Source: JBBRTJ01 sp038244535
GTDB lineage: Bacteria; Actinomycetota; Acidimicrobiia; Acidimicrobiales; Ilumatobacteraceae
Direction: 5' to 3'
NCBI GenBank assembly: GCA_038244535.1
Contig: JBBRTJ010000019.1
Coordinates: forward strand, 1 to 43,074
DNA length: 43,074 bases
Shown here: positions 1 to 8,774 of the stretch, one piece after another
Position numbering within the stretch: the stretch's first letter is position 1
Layout of the letters: the number at the start of each line of letters is the position of its first letter
The notes under the pieces: generated by a model
Seen by the model: the letters and a program-made list of their open reading frames with translations, nothing else
Databases searched by the model: none
What the model was told of the DNA's origin: nothing
Position numbers and translations under genes: made by a program

Positions 1-1124
1 GTACCGGTCATGCCGGCGAGCTTGTCGTACATGCGGAAGTAGTTCTGCAGGGTGATCGTCGCGAGGGTCTGGTTCTCCTCTTTGATCTTCACACCCTCCT
101 TGGCCTCGACGGCCTGGTGGATGCCTTCGCTCCAGCGGCGCCCTTCGAGGATGCGGCCGGTGATCTCGTCGACGATCTTCACCTCGCCGTTCTGGATGAT
201 GTAGTCCTTGTCCCGCTTGTACAGCTCCTTGGCCCGCAGGGCCGCCTGGAGCTGGTGGACGAGGTTCTGCTGCACCTCGTCGTACAGGTTGCCGACGCCG
301 AGTGAGGCCTCGACCTTCTCGATGCCGGCCTCGGTCGGGCTGACGGTCCGCTTCTCCTCGTCGACCTCGTAGTCGTCGTCACGGCGCAGGCCCCGCACGA
401 TGCTGGCGAACTTGTAGTAGAGCTTGGCCGCGTCGGCCACGCGACCGCTGATGATGAGCGGCGTGCGGGCCTCGTCGATCAAGATCGAGTCAACCTCGTC
501 GACGATGGCGTAGACGTGGCCGCGCTGCACCTTCTGCGCCGGAGACGTGGCCATGTTGTCGCGGAGGTAGTCGAAGCCGACCTCGTTGTTGGTGCCGTAG
601 GTGATGTCGGCCGCGTACATCGCCCGCTTCTCGTCGGGCGCCTCGTACAGCCCGGGCACCACGATGCCGATCGTGAGCCCCATGAACCGGTGGATCTGGC
701 CCATCCAGTGGGCGTCGCGCTGGGCGAGGTAGTCGTTGACCGTGACGATGTGCATGCCCCGGCCGGACAGGCCGTTCAGGTACGCAGGCAGCGTCGAGAC
801 CAGGGTCTTGCCCTCACCGGTCTTCATCTCGGCGACCCAGCCGAAGTGGAGCGCCGCTCCACCCATGAGCTGCACGTCGTAGTGGCGCTGGCCGATGACG
901 CGGCTGGCGGCCTCGCGGGTCACCGCGAAGGCCTCGATCAGGAGATCGTCGAGATCCTCGCCGTTGGTGATGCGCAGGCGGAACTCGCCGGTCTTGGCCT
1001 GGAGCGCTTCGTCGGTGAGCGCGGCTGTCTCGGGGCCGAAGGCGTTGATGTCCGGCACCAGACTGGCAAGCGCCTTGAGCTTCTTGCCTTCACCGGCGCG
1101 CAGGATGCGATCGAGGATCTTCAC
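1..1124 (-). CDS. secA: Preprotein translocase ATPase SecA, N-terminal part (cut by window edge)
   Basis: SecA is the motor ATPase that pushes unfolded preproteins through SecYEG. The visible 374 codons hold the N-terminal DEAD motor region: the Walker A stretch AEMKTGEGKT, the conserved VNDYLAQRDAHWMG segment, YGTNNEVGFDYLRDN, and the Walker B/DEAD region DEVDSILIDEARTPLIISG, followed by the start of the preprotein-binding region. The C-terminal half lies beyond position 1. I chose the GTG at 1124-1122, giving VKILDRILRAGEGKK, because that is where family similarity begins and a TAGCAT box lies nine bases upstream with no Shine-Dalgarno, suggesting a leaderless message. It is divergent from the MpaB-like gene. 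In mycobacteria the housekeeping secA1 likewise lies near hpf and comF (recalled gene order). Identification is secure; only completeness is unknown. Confidence 0.97.
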   Translation of the reverse strand, partial: MKILDRILRAGEGKKLKALASLVPDINAFGPETAALTDEALQAKTGEFRLRITNGEDLDDLLIEAFAVTREAASRVIGQRHYDVQLMGGAALHFGWVAEMKTGEGKTLVSTLPAYLNGLSGRGMHIVTVNDYLAQRDAHWMGQIHRFMGLTIGIVVPGLYEAPDEKRAMYAADITYGTNNEVGFDYLRDNMATSPAQKVQRGHVYAIVDEVDSILIDEARTPLIISGRVADAAKLYYKFASIVRGLRRDDDYEVDEEKRTVSPTEAGIEKVEASLGVGNLYDEVQQNLVHQLQAALRAKELYKRDKDYIIQNGEVKIVDEITGRILEGRRWSEGIHQAVEAKEGVKIKEENQTLATITLQNYFRMYDKLAGMTG

Positions 1125-1133
1125 AGGCCGCCG

Positions 1134-1139
1134 ATGCTA
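1134..1139 (-). promoter_or_regulatory. -10 box of secA, probable leaderless start
   Basis: TAGCAT on the minus strand matches the TANNNT -10 consensus and ends nine bases before the GTG of secA. No purine-rich ribosome site fits between them. No convincing -35 is seen. Confidence 0.45.
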
Positions 1140-1221
1140 CCGGGCAGGCTTGCGAGCGACCCGGGCGGCGCCACGATCTCGGCCGTCGCGTGTCACGATG
1201 CAACGCTGGGGGGTGCCGAAC

Positions 1222-2385
1222 ATGACGATTGACGTTTCGCTGCTCGACGAGCTGACCAAGACGGGCGACGCGGAGGCCGACGAGGCCGTCAAGGCGTGGT
1301 TCGACGACGACGACGACCTGACCTACGGCGGGACCTTCAAGCAGGTCCACGATCACCGCCACGTCGTCCCCGCCGACCAGGCCGCCAGCGTGCAGGCCTT
1401 CCTGGATCGGCCCGATGCGCTGCCGAGCTGGTACGACCCAGCAGTGGTCGCCCGGGGCCAGGCGGTGTTTGCCGCGTTCGCACCCCAGATCGGCATGGGC
1501 CTGTTCTGCGCCTCGCTCCCCGCCGGCTATGCCGCCGCCGTCGGGGCCGAGGTGCTCGCCGGGACCGGCGAGCTGGTGGGCCACACGAAGGAGCGGATCT
1601 TCGAGACGGCCCAGATGGTGAGCCAGGTGATGGACCCCGGCGGCTTCGAGCCCGGAGGGAGCGCCTACGTGACGATCCGGCGGATCCGGATGATGCACGG
1701 CGCGGTACGCCACCTGCTGATCGAGGACGGCTGGGACACCGAGGCACGGGGGGTGCCGGTGCACCAGGAGCACCTGTTGGCCACCCTGTACACGTTCTGC
1801 CTGGTTCCCCTCGACGTGGTCAGCCGCTTCGGGGTGCGGCTGAAGGACAGTGAGCGCGACGACTTCCTGCACCTCTGGTCGGTGGTCGGGCACCTCATCG
1901 GGATCGACGACCGCGTGCTCCCAGTCCGCTACGACGAGGCCGTCGAGGCCTTCCAACTGATCAAGGTCCGCAACTACGCCCCGAGCCAGTCCGGCAACGC
2001 CCTGACCAAGGCCCTGACCGAGGTCATCGACGGCATGATCCCGTTCCGCTTGCTCAACGGGCTGGCCGCCAGTGCGCTCCGGGAGTGCAACGCCGACGAC
2101 GTGCTCGCCAACATCGACGTGCCCCCCGCCAACTGGACCAGGTCGCTGTTCGTGCCGGTCAGGGTGTTCACCCGCTACGCCGACAAGCGCCAGAAGAAGT
2201 CAAGGGCGGCGTCCGCCGCGTGGGGTGCTCTTGGCCGAGCGTTCTTCCAGGGCATCATCGACGCCGAGACCGAGGGCAAGCGAGCATCGTTCGAGCCGCC
2301 CATGCAGCTCACCAAGCGGACCCGCAAGGCCCGCATGGCGGCCTATGCAGATGCGACCGCGTCGCCTAGCGGTTCGCCTGGATGA
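1222..2385 (+). CDS. Oxygenase MpaB family protein (DUF2236)
   Basis: A 387-residue protein that I place in the MpaB/DUF2236 family, related to the heme-dependent latex-clearing (rubber) oxygenases. Supporting stretches are RRIRMMHGAVRHLL in the middle, HQEHLLATLYTFCLVPLD after it, and the later VRYDEAVEAFQLIKVRNYAPS. Arg and His residues in these segments are candidates for heme contacts by analogy with Lcp. No signal peptide or clear membrane helix is seen. I prefer ATG 1222 over a longer reading frame from 895, because the upstream part is antisense to secA and a G-rich ribosome site (GGGGGGTG) sits just before 1222. The 3' end overlaps the convergent hpf gene by 20 bases. Substrate unknown; many actinobacteria carry several paralogues. 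Confidence 0.8.
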   Translation: MTIDVSLLDELTKTGDAEADEAVKAWFDDDDDLTYGGTFKQVHDHRHVVPADQAASVQAFLDRPDALPSWYDPAVVARGQAVFAAFAPQIGMGLFCASLPAGYAAAVGAEVLAGTGELVGHTKERIFETAQMVSQVMDPGGFEPGGSAYVTIRRIRMMHGAVRHLLIEDGWDTEARGVPVHQEHLLATLYTFCLVPLDVVSRFGVRLKDSERDDFLHLWSVVGHLIGIDDRVLPVRYDEAVEAFQLIKVRNYAPSQSGNALTKALTEVIDGMIPFRLLNGLAASALRECNADDVLANIDVPPANWTRSLFVPVRVFTRYADKRQKKSRAASAAWGALGRAFFQGIIDAETEGKRASFEPPMQLTKRTRKARMAAYADATASPSGSPG

Positions 2386-3004
2386 GGCCGTAGTCGTTGT
2401 CGTCACGCCGGTAGACCACCGAGGCATCGCCGGTGTCGGCGTGACGGAAGACGTAGAACTGGTGGCCGACGAGCTCGAGCTGCAGCACGGCCTCCTCGGG
2501 TGACATCGGCCGCAGCGTGAACCGCTTGGTCTTGGTGATCCGCGGTGCCCGGGTGGGACCGTCGGGCGCGCCCACCTCGGCGGGCACCTCATCAAGCAGG
2601 TCGAGCGGCGCGACCCCGTTGCCGAGGTGCTCGGCCAGGGCTTCGACATCGACCTCGGCGCCGGGCGCGGCAACCTTGGGGGCGTTGTGGACCTTGCCCT
2701 GCTCACGCGTCACCAGCCGCTTCTTCAACCTGGTCAACTGACGCTCGAGCTTGTCGACCGCGCCGTCGACGGCGGCGAAGTGATCGGCCGCTGCGCACTT
2801 GGTGCGAACCACTTGGCCGTGGCCGTAGAGCGTCACCTCGCAGCGCTGACCGTTCGCGATGCGGGGGTTGCGCTCCTCATCGAAGCGCACCTCCGCCCGA
2901 TCCATGCCTTCCAAGTACTTCGACAGCCTGTTCACCTTGTCGACCGTGGTCGCCCGCAAGGTGGGTGACACCTCGACGTGCCGGCTGCTGACCGTGATGT
3001 CCAT
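2366..3004 (-). CDS. hpf: Ribosome hibernation-promoting factor, long form
   Basis: Long-form HPF binds the 30S decoding region and dimerises ribosomes into inactive 100S particles in stationary phase or stress. The N-terminal RaiA/YfiA domain (about residues 1-100, MDITVSSRHVEVSPTLR at the start) has the usual beta-alpha pattern and basic LERQLTRLKKRL helix. A linker rich in Ala, Pro and acidic residues leads to the C-terminal dimerisation domain, seen as KRFTLRPMSPEEAVLQLEL and GHQFYVFRHADTGDASVVYRR. The 212-residue length is typical. I start at ATG 3004 rather than the ATG nine bases upstream, because AGAGGA lies eight bases before it. Neighbours secA and comF match the mycobacterial order. 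The last 20 bases overlap the oxygenase gene on the other strand. Confidence 0.95.
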   Translation of the reverse strand: MDITVSSRHVEVSPTLRATTVDKVNRLSKYLEGMDRAEVRFDEERNPRIANGQRCEVTLYGHGQVVRTKCAAADHFAAVDGAVDKLERQLTRLKKRLVTREQGKVHNAPKVAAPGAEVDVEALAEHLGNGVAPLDLLDEVPAEVGAPDGPTRAPRITKTKRFTLRPMSPEEAVLQLELVGHQFYVFRHADTGDASVVYRRDDNDYGLIQANR

Positions 3005-3012
3005 GTTGCACA

Positions 3013-3018
3013 TCCTCT
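3013..3018 (-). promoter_or_regulatory. Ribosome binding site of hpf
   Basis: AGAGGA on the minus strand lies eight bases upstream of ATG 3004. It overlaps an alternative in-frame ATG at 3013, which it could not serve, and so decides the start. Confidence 0.6.
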
Positions 3019-3045
3019 AGTTCGCCCAGCTCGGGCCTCACGGCG

Positions 3046-3051
3046 AGCATA
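3046..3051 (-). promoter_or_regulatory. Possible -10 box of hpf
   Basis: TATGCT on the minus strand, about 40 bases before the hpf start and downstream of the comF stop, fits a -10 element (4 of 6 to TATAAT). No clear -35 at normal spacing. Confidence 0.3.
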
Positions 3052-3069
3052 GGCAGACTGGGCCGCCAC

Positions 3070-3663
3070 TCAGCACAACCGAACAGGCTCCAAGCGGGGC
3101 CGGGCAGGGGTGGCCGCCACGGCGACCGGGAGCACCGTCGAGGCACCCGCCAGGCGCAGGGCCGTGGCCGCCGCGGCCAGGGTGGCACCGGTGGTCACGA
3201 CGTCGTCGACGACCACCACCGTGCCTGTGATCGCCCGGCGCGCCATGAACGACGGCCCACCGGCCAGGCGGTCGGCACGGGATCGGCCGGTCTGGGGACC
3301 GCCCGCCTGACGCACCAGGGTGGACCGGGCCGGCACCCCGAGGCAACGGCCGAGGGCGCGGGCCACCAGCTCAGCCTGGTCGTACCCCCGTCGTCGTCGC
3401 CGCCGTCCAGCGGTCGGCGCCCAGGTGACGAGATCGACCGTGGCACCGAGGGGAACGAGATCGGCGACGGACTGGGCGAACACGATGGCCAGCCGCCGAG
3501 CCCCGCCGAACTTCAGGGCCACGACGAGGTCGCGGCCGGCACCGTCATAGGCGATGGCCGCCGGGTACGGCGACGGCCCGGCGAGCCGCACGAGCGAGCA
3601 GCAGGTGGCACAGGGCACCGGACCGGGCCGGTGGCAACGGGGGCAGCGCGTGACGAGGAGCAT
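3070..3663 (-). CDS. comF: ComF family phosphoribosyltransferase-like protein
   Basis: A 197-residue ComF-type protein. The N-terminus carries a zinc-ribbon-like cysteine set (CPRCHR and CATCC, residues 8-22). The C-terminal phosphoribosyltransferase fold shows the PRPP-binding motif VVVVDDVVTTGAT at about residue 150, and the ComF signature WAPTAGRRRRRRGYDQAE lies in the middle. In naturally competent bacteria ComF helps single-strand DNA uptake or processing; in actinobacteria the role is unproven. Start ATG 3663 lies six bases after a TACAAC box and has no ribosome site. hpf follows on the same strand but with its own leader. No other competence gene is present here. Confidence 0.88.
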   Translation of the reverse strand: MLLVTRCPRCHRPGPVPCATCCSLVRLAGPSPYPAAIAYDGAGRDLVVALKFGGARRLAIVFAQSVADLVPLGATVDLVTWAPTAGRRRRRRGYDQAELVARALGRCLGVPARSTLVRQAGGPQTGRSRADRLAGGPSFMARRAITGTVVVVDDVVTTGATLAAAATALRLAGASTVLPVAVAATPARPRLEPVRLC

Positions 3664-3669
3664 CGGACC

Positions 3670-3675
3670 GTTGTA
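3670..3675 (-). promoter_or_regulatory. Possible -10 box of comF
   Basis: TACAAC on the minus strand, six bases before ATG 3663; 4 of 6 match to TATAAT. It fits the leaderless pattern seen at other genes here, but the final T is missing. Confidence 0.3.
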
Positions 3676-3776
3676 CCCGCACCGCGCGCGGGGGTGAGGT
3701 GGCCTGGCAGTCGACGCAGGCGTTGGGTCGATCAGCAGCGCTCAGCGACGGGAATCGACTCAACCAGGGGAGTCGG

Positions 3777-4594
3777 TCAGGGCGACCGTCGCCCCTGCTC
3801 CATGATCCCTTGGTGGCGGTTCTCGACCGCGTCCAGCATGTGGGGGTGAGTGATGACCCAGAACCGATCGGTCACGATCGCATCGACCACCTCGGCGGCA
3901 ACCTCGGTCGGGTCGATCGCCTGCTCGTCGACGATCCGGCGGATCTCGTCGTTTCGCGCCCGGGCGTCTTCGAGCACCCCCCGCTCCGGGACCCTCAGCG
4001 CATCGGGCCGGTTGCGCTGGCTCGTGAAGATGTTGGTGCGGACCCAGCCCGGGCACAGCACCGAGACGCCGACGCTGCGCTCCCGCAGCACCATCTCGGT
4101 GCGAAGCGTCTCAGAGATGGCCACGACGGCGAACTTGCTGGCCGAGTACGGCCCCATCCCCGGCCCGGCCACCAGCCCGGCCAGCGAGGCCGTGTTGACG
4201 ATGTGACCGTCGCCGGAAGCGATGAGGTGCGGGAGGAACGCATCGATGCCATGCACCACCCCCATGAGGTTGACCCCGAGCACCCACTGCCAATCGGCCA
4301 GCGACAGCTCCTCGATGAAGCCACCGCCACCGACGCCGGCGTTGTTGCACAGCACGTTCACCGCCCCGAAGCGGTCGACGGTCTCGTCGGCGAGGCGACG
4401 GACGCTGGCGGCGTCACTCACGTCGGTGACGATCCCGGCGACGCCCAGCTCCTCGGCCACGAGGTGCAGGACGTCGCGTTCGACGTCGGCGATGACCACC
4501 TGCATCCCCTCGGCCACGAAGGCTTCAGCCAGCGCTCGGCCGATCCCGCTGGCCCCACCGGTGACGACGGCGACCCTGCCGGCCAACGACTCCA

Positions 4595-4595
<1 letters not shown>
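3777..4595 (-). CDS. Short-chain dehydrogenase/reductase
   Basis: A 272-residue classical SDR. The cofactor motif TGGASGIG is at residues 12-19, NNAG at 84-87, and the catalytic set is the Ser of NTASLAG (137) with Y150 and K154 in YSASK. Asp37 after the second strand (VVIADVER) suggests a preference for NAD over NADP. The substrate cannot be read from sequence; close families act on acyl, steroid or sugar alcohols. Its ATG shares a base with the ahcY stop (TGATG), so translation is probably coupled to ahcY. A longer upstream reading frame inside ahcY was rejected because similarity begins at MESLAGRVAVVTGG. The next gene on this strand, comF, starts 113 bases away. Confidence 0.9.
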
Positions 4596-6055
<1,460 letters not shown>

Positions 6056-6063
6056 GGGAGCGG

Positions 6064-6069
6064 AGTCTA
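6064..6069 (-). promoter_or_regulatory. -10 box of ahcY, probable leaderless start
   Basis: TAGACT on the minus strand ends eight bases before the ahcY ATG. The spacing leaves essentially no 5' untranslated region, so there is no room for a riboswitch. Confidence 0.45.
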
Positions 6070-6108
6070 CGAGGCGACCCTCGCCCCGGCTCGCGTCGAC
6101 CGTTGCGG

Positions 6109-7161
6109 TCAGCCGGCCAGGCCGGCCTTGATGTAGTCAAGCGCCGGGATCGGTCCGGGATCGACGCCGGCGTCGAAGGACAGGTGGAGCGATGTCAGAT
6201 CACCGAACAGCATGAGGTCGAGCAGCTGCGCCAGCGGGTTGTCGCCCTCGGCCTTCACGACGTACGTCGCTCCGATGACCTCGTCGACCAGGTTGTTGAC
6301 CAAGGTGAACCGGCGGGTGATCTGGGGGTGCTCGTAGTCGTGGCGGAGCTCGACGAGGGTGAGCACCTGGCGGGTGATGTCGCCGTGCTGACCCCAACCA
6401 CAGGCCTCGTTGTGGCAGAGCTCGGGCAGGCGGTTGACGAACGCCGGGGCCTTGGCGTTCTCGTTGACCTGGCCCTTCCACCGTGCGGCAGCGACGGCAC
6501 CGAGAACGCCCCCGCCGTACACGAGCGGGATCGTGCGCCCGATGCGACGGGCCAGGACCTCGGGATCGCCGCCGGGGCGTGACCACCGGTCGCGCCGGCG
6601 CCGAAGGTGGGTCATGGCCTGGTCGATCATCGCTTCGGCCCCGGGCACGATCGAGAGCTGCTCGAGCGCCAGCAGCAACGGCACCACCATCGCCCCGAGC
6701 GCCGCCCGAGGCATCGGGATGCCGTCGGGAAGCGGGACGTGGGGCACGCCCCACTCGGCCGCCCGCTCGGCCAGGGCGCCACCGTGCGAGAAGCACACGA
6801 CAGCGGCACCGGTCGCGTGCGCTGCGGTGACGGCCTCGAGGGTCTCCTCGGTGCCACCGCTGAAGCTGACGGCGAGCACGAGCGTGCCTGGACCCACGAA
6901 GCCGGGGAGCTCGTAGTCCTTTGAAACCAGCACCGGGACGGGCGACACCGGAGCGGCGATCGCGGCGATGACGTCACCAGAGATGCCGCTGCCCCCCATG
7001 CCGAGCACCAGGACGTGCTCGACGTCATCATGAGCCGGAAGTCCGGGGAGCGGGCGCGGGAAGGCCGCCACGGCCGCGCCCATCTGCTCGGGCAGACCGA
7101 GCGTCAGTCCCCACATGTCAAGGGTGTCGAGGCGCTCGACCTCAGAGGCCGCCACCCCCAT
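6109..7161 (-). CDS. Bifunctional phosphoglucose/phosphomannose isomerase family (SIS domains)
   Basis: A 350-residue SIS-fold sugar isomerase interconverting fructose-6-phosphate with glucose- or mannose-6-phosphate. The first SIS domain begins LVLGMGGSGISGDV (residues 52-64) and continues with the phosphate-binding Ser loop VSFSGGTEET. The C-terminal part has the family's NENAKAPAFVN and LPELCHNE segments and a late HGDITRQVL stretch with candidate catalytic His and Glu. I start at ATG 7161, whose A is shared with the stop of the Trm112-like gene (TGATG); a GTG three bases earlier is possible. Lying after manB and the Trm112 gene, it should feed mannose-6-phosphate to ManB. Mycobacteria have a relative (Rv3256c) beside manB. 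Confidence 0.88.
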   Translation of the reverse strand: MGVAASEVERLDTLDMWGLTLGLPEQMGAAVAAFPRPLPGLPAHDDVEHVLVLGMGGSGISGDVIAAIAAPVSPVPVLVSKDYELPGFVGPGTLVLAVSFSGGTEETLEAVTAAHATGAAVVCFSHGGALAERAAEWGVPHVPLPDGIPMPRAALGAMVVPLLLALEQLSIVPGAEAMIDQAMTHLRRRRDRWSRPGGDPEVLARRIGRTIPLVYGGGVLGAVAAARWKGQVNENAKAPAFVNRLPELCHNEACGWGQHGDITRQVLTLVELRHDYEHPQITRRFTLVNNLVDEVIGATYVVKAEGDNPLAQLLDLMLFGDLTSLHLSFDAGVDPGPIPALDYIKAGLAG

Positions 7162-7397
7162 CACGCCTCGAAGGTCAAGGCGATGCCGTCGGTCGCGGCC
7201 TTGGCCACGAGGCGGTCGTGCTCGGCCTGGTCGACGGCCTCGGCCTCGTCGATGAGCATGATCGGGATGCCGTCGCGGACGTGGTAGCGCCGGTGCAGAC
7301 GAGGGTTGTAGAGCGCGTCCTCATCGACGAAGTACAGCAACGGGCCCTTGTCCTCGGGACAAGCCAGGATGTCGAGCAGCAGGGGGTCGAGCGGCAT
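7161..7397 (-). CDS. Trm112 family small protein
   Basis: A 78-residue protein of the Trm112/YcaR family, recognised from LLLDILACPEDKGPLLY and the later YNPRLHRRYHVRDGIPIML and LIDEAEAV. Eukaryotic and archaeal Trm112 is a zinc-binding partner that activates methyltransferases; bacterial versions are poorly defined. Here only one Cys of the usual CPxC is left (CPED), so zinc binding by that motif is unlikely, as in other actinobacterial copies. A purine stretch GAAAGG lies about ten bases before ATG 7397. The gene sits 14 bases after manB and overlaps the isomerase, so it belongs to the sugar operon. A longer in-frame extension upstream is antisense noise within manB. Confidence 0.85.
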   Translation of the reverse strand: MPLDPLLLDILACPEDKGPLLYFVDEDALYNPRLHRRYHVRDGIPIMLIDEAEAVDQAEHDRLVAKAATDGIALTFEA

Positions 7398-7411
7398 GGC
7401 GGTGGTGCCTT

Positions 7412-8761
7412 TCAAGCGTCGGTGACCAGGGCGAGCACCTCGACGACGTGCTCGTCGCACTGGGCACGAGTCGGCGCCTCGAGGTTGAGTCGCAGGAGCG
7501 GTTCGGTGTTGGATGGCCGGAGGTTGAACCACCACGGGCCGAGGTCGACGGTGAGGCCGTCGAGGCGGTCCTGGCTGTGGTCGGCGAACGCCCGGGCCAC
7601 GTGCTCGATGGTGCTCAGCGGATCGGGCACCTCGGTGTTGATCTCGCCCGACGACTCGTAGCGCTCGAAGGGCTTGCGCATGGCCGACAGCGGCAGCCCC
7701 GAGCGGCACAACTGCTCGAGCAACAACACGGTGGCGATGATCCCCGAGTCGGCACGGTAGTTGTCGCGGAAGTAGTAGTGCGCCGAGTGCTCGCCGCCGA
7801 AGGCGGCTCCGGTCTCGGCCATGACCTGCTTGATGAACGAGTGCCCGACCCTCGTGCGCAGCGGGATCCCCCCGTGCTCGCGGATGACCTCGGGCACCGC
7901 CTTCGAGCAGATGAGGTTGTGCAGGATCGTGCTGCCCGGGTACTTGGCCAGGACGCCGGCAGCCAGGATCGCCGTGGTGGTCGAGCCGCTGAGGCCCTTG
8001 CCGGCCTCGTCGACCAGGAACACCCGGTCGGCATCGCCATCGAAGGCCAGGCCCACGTCAGCTCCGGTGGCCAGCACCCGAGCCTGCAGGTCGCGCTGGT
8101 TGGCGGGCTGGAGCGGATCGGCGGGGTGGTTCGGAAACGTGCCGTCGAGCTCGCCGTAGAGGAGCTCGAGCGTGACGGGCAGCCGCTCGAGCACGGCCGG
8201 CACCACCAAGCCGCCCATGCCGTTGGCCGTGTCGGCCACGATCCGCAAGGGGTGGATCTCGGCGACGTCGATGAAGGAGATCACGTGATCGGCGAACTCG
8301 TCGATCAGCGTGCGGTGCGACACCCGGCCGACGGCCGCCACCGATGCGGTGGGCGAGTCGAGCTCACGAGCGGCTCGCTCCTTGATGTCATCGAGGCCGC
8401 TGTCCTGCCCGACCGGCTTGGCTCCGGCCAGGCAGAGCTTGACGCCGTTGTACTGCGCCGGGTTGTGCGAGGCGGTGAACATCGCGCCCGGGGCGTCGAA
8501 GCGGCCGGAGGCGAAGTACATGAGGTCGGTCGACGCGAGGCCGAGGTCGATCACGTCGACACCCCGGCTGGTGACCCCCTCGGCGAAGGCTGCGCTGAGC
8601 TCGACCCCGGACGCCCGCATGTCACGGGCCAGGACGATGCGCGACGCCTGGGCGAACTCGGCGAAGCCAACACCGAGGGCGCGGCACATGTCACCGTCGA
8701 GCTGCTCGGGAACCGTCCCGCGGATGTCGTAGGCCTTGACGACCAGATCGAGTCGGCTCAT
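7412..8761 (-). CDS. manB: Phosphomannomutase/phosphoglucomutase
   Basis: A 449-residue alpha-D-phosphohexomutase converting mannose-6-phosphate to mannose-1-phosphate (possibly also the glucose pair), the step before GDP-mannose. The phosphoserine loop TASHNP is at residues 96-101 (Ser98). The metal loop FDGDADRVFLVDE lies near residue 240, the sugar-binding GGEHSAHYYFRD follows, and the phosphate-binding RPSNTEPLLRL is near the C-terminus. The N-terminus YDIRG is standard, which supports ATG 8761 over an upstream in-frame ATG at 8836 that lies inside the preceding gene. It is 13 bases after the membrane-protein gene and 14 before the Trm112 gene, in one operon. The GDP-mannose step is probably the nucleotidyltransferase at 25578-26582. 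Confidence 0.93.
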   Translation of the reverse strand: MSRLDLVVKAYDIRGTVPEQLDGDMCRALGVGFAEFAQASRIVLARDMRASGVELSAAFAEGVTSRGVDVIDLGLASTDLMYFASGRFDAPGAMFTASHNPAQYNGVKLCLAGAKPVGQDSGLDDIKERAARELDSPTASVAAVGRVSHRTLIDEFADHVISFIDVAEIHPLRIVADTANGMGGLVVPAVLERLPVTLELLYGELDGTFPNHPADPLQPANQRDLQARVLATGADVGLAFDGDADRVFLVDEAGKGLSGSTTTAILAAGVLAKYPGSTILHNLICSKAVPEVIREHGGIPLRTRVGHSFIKQVMAETGAAFGGEHSAHYYFRDNYRADSGIIATVLLLEQLCRSGLPLSAMRKPFERYESSGEINTEVPDPLSTIEHVARAFADHSQDRLDGLTVDLGPWWFNLRPSNTEPLLRLNLEAPTRAQCDEHVVEVLALVTDA

Positions 8762-8774
8762 ACGACGAAGGACC

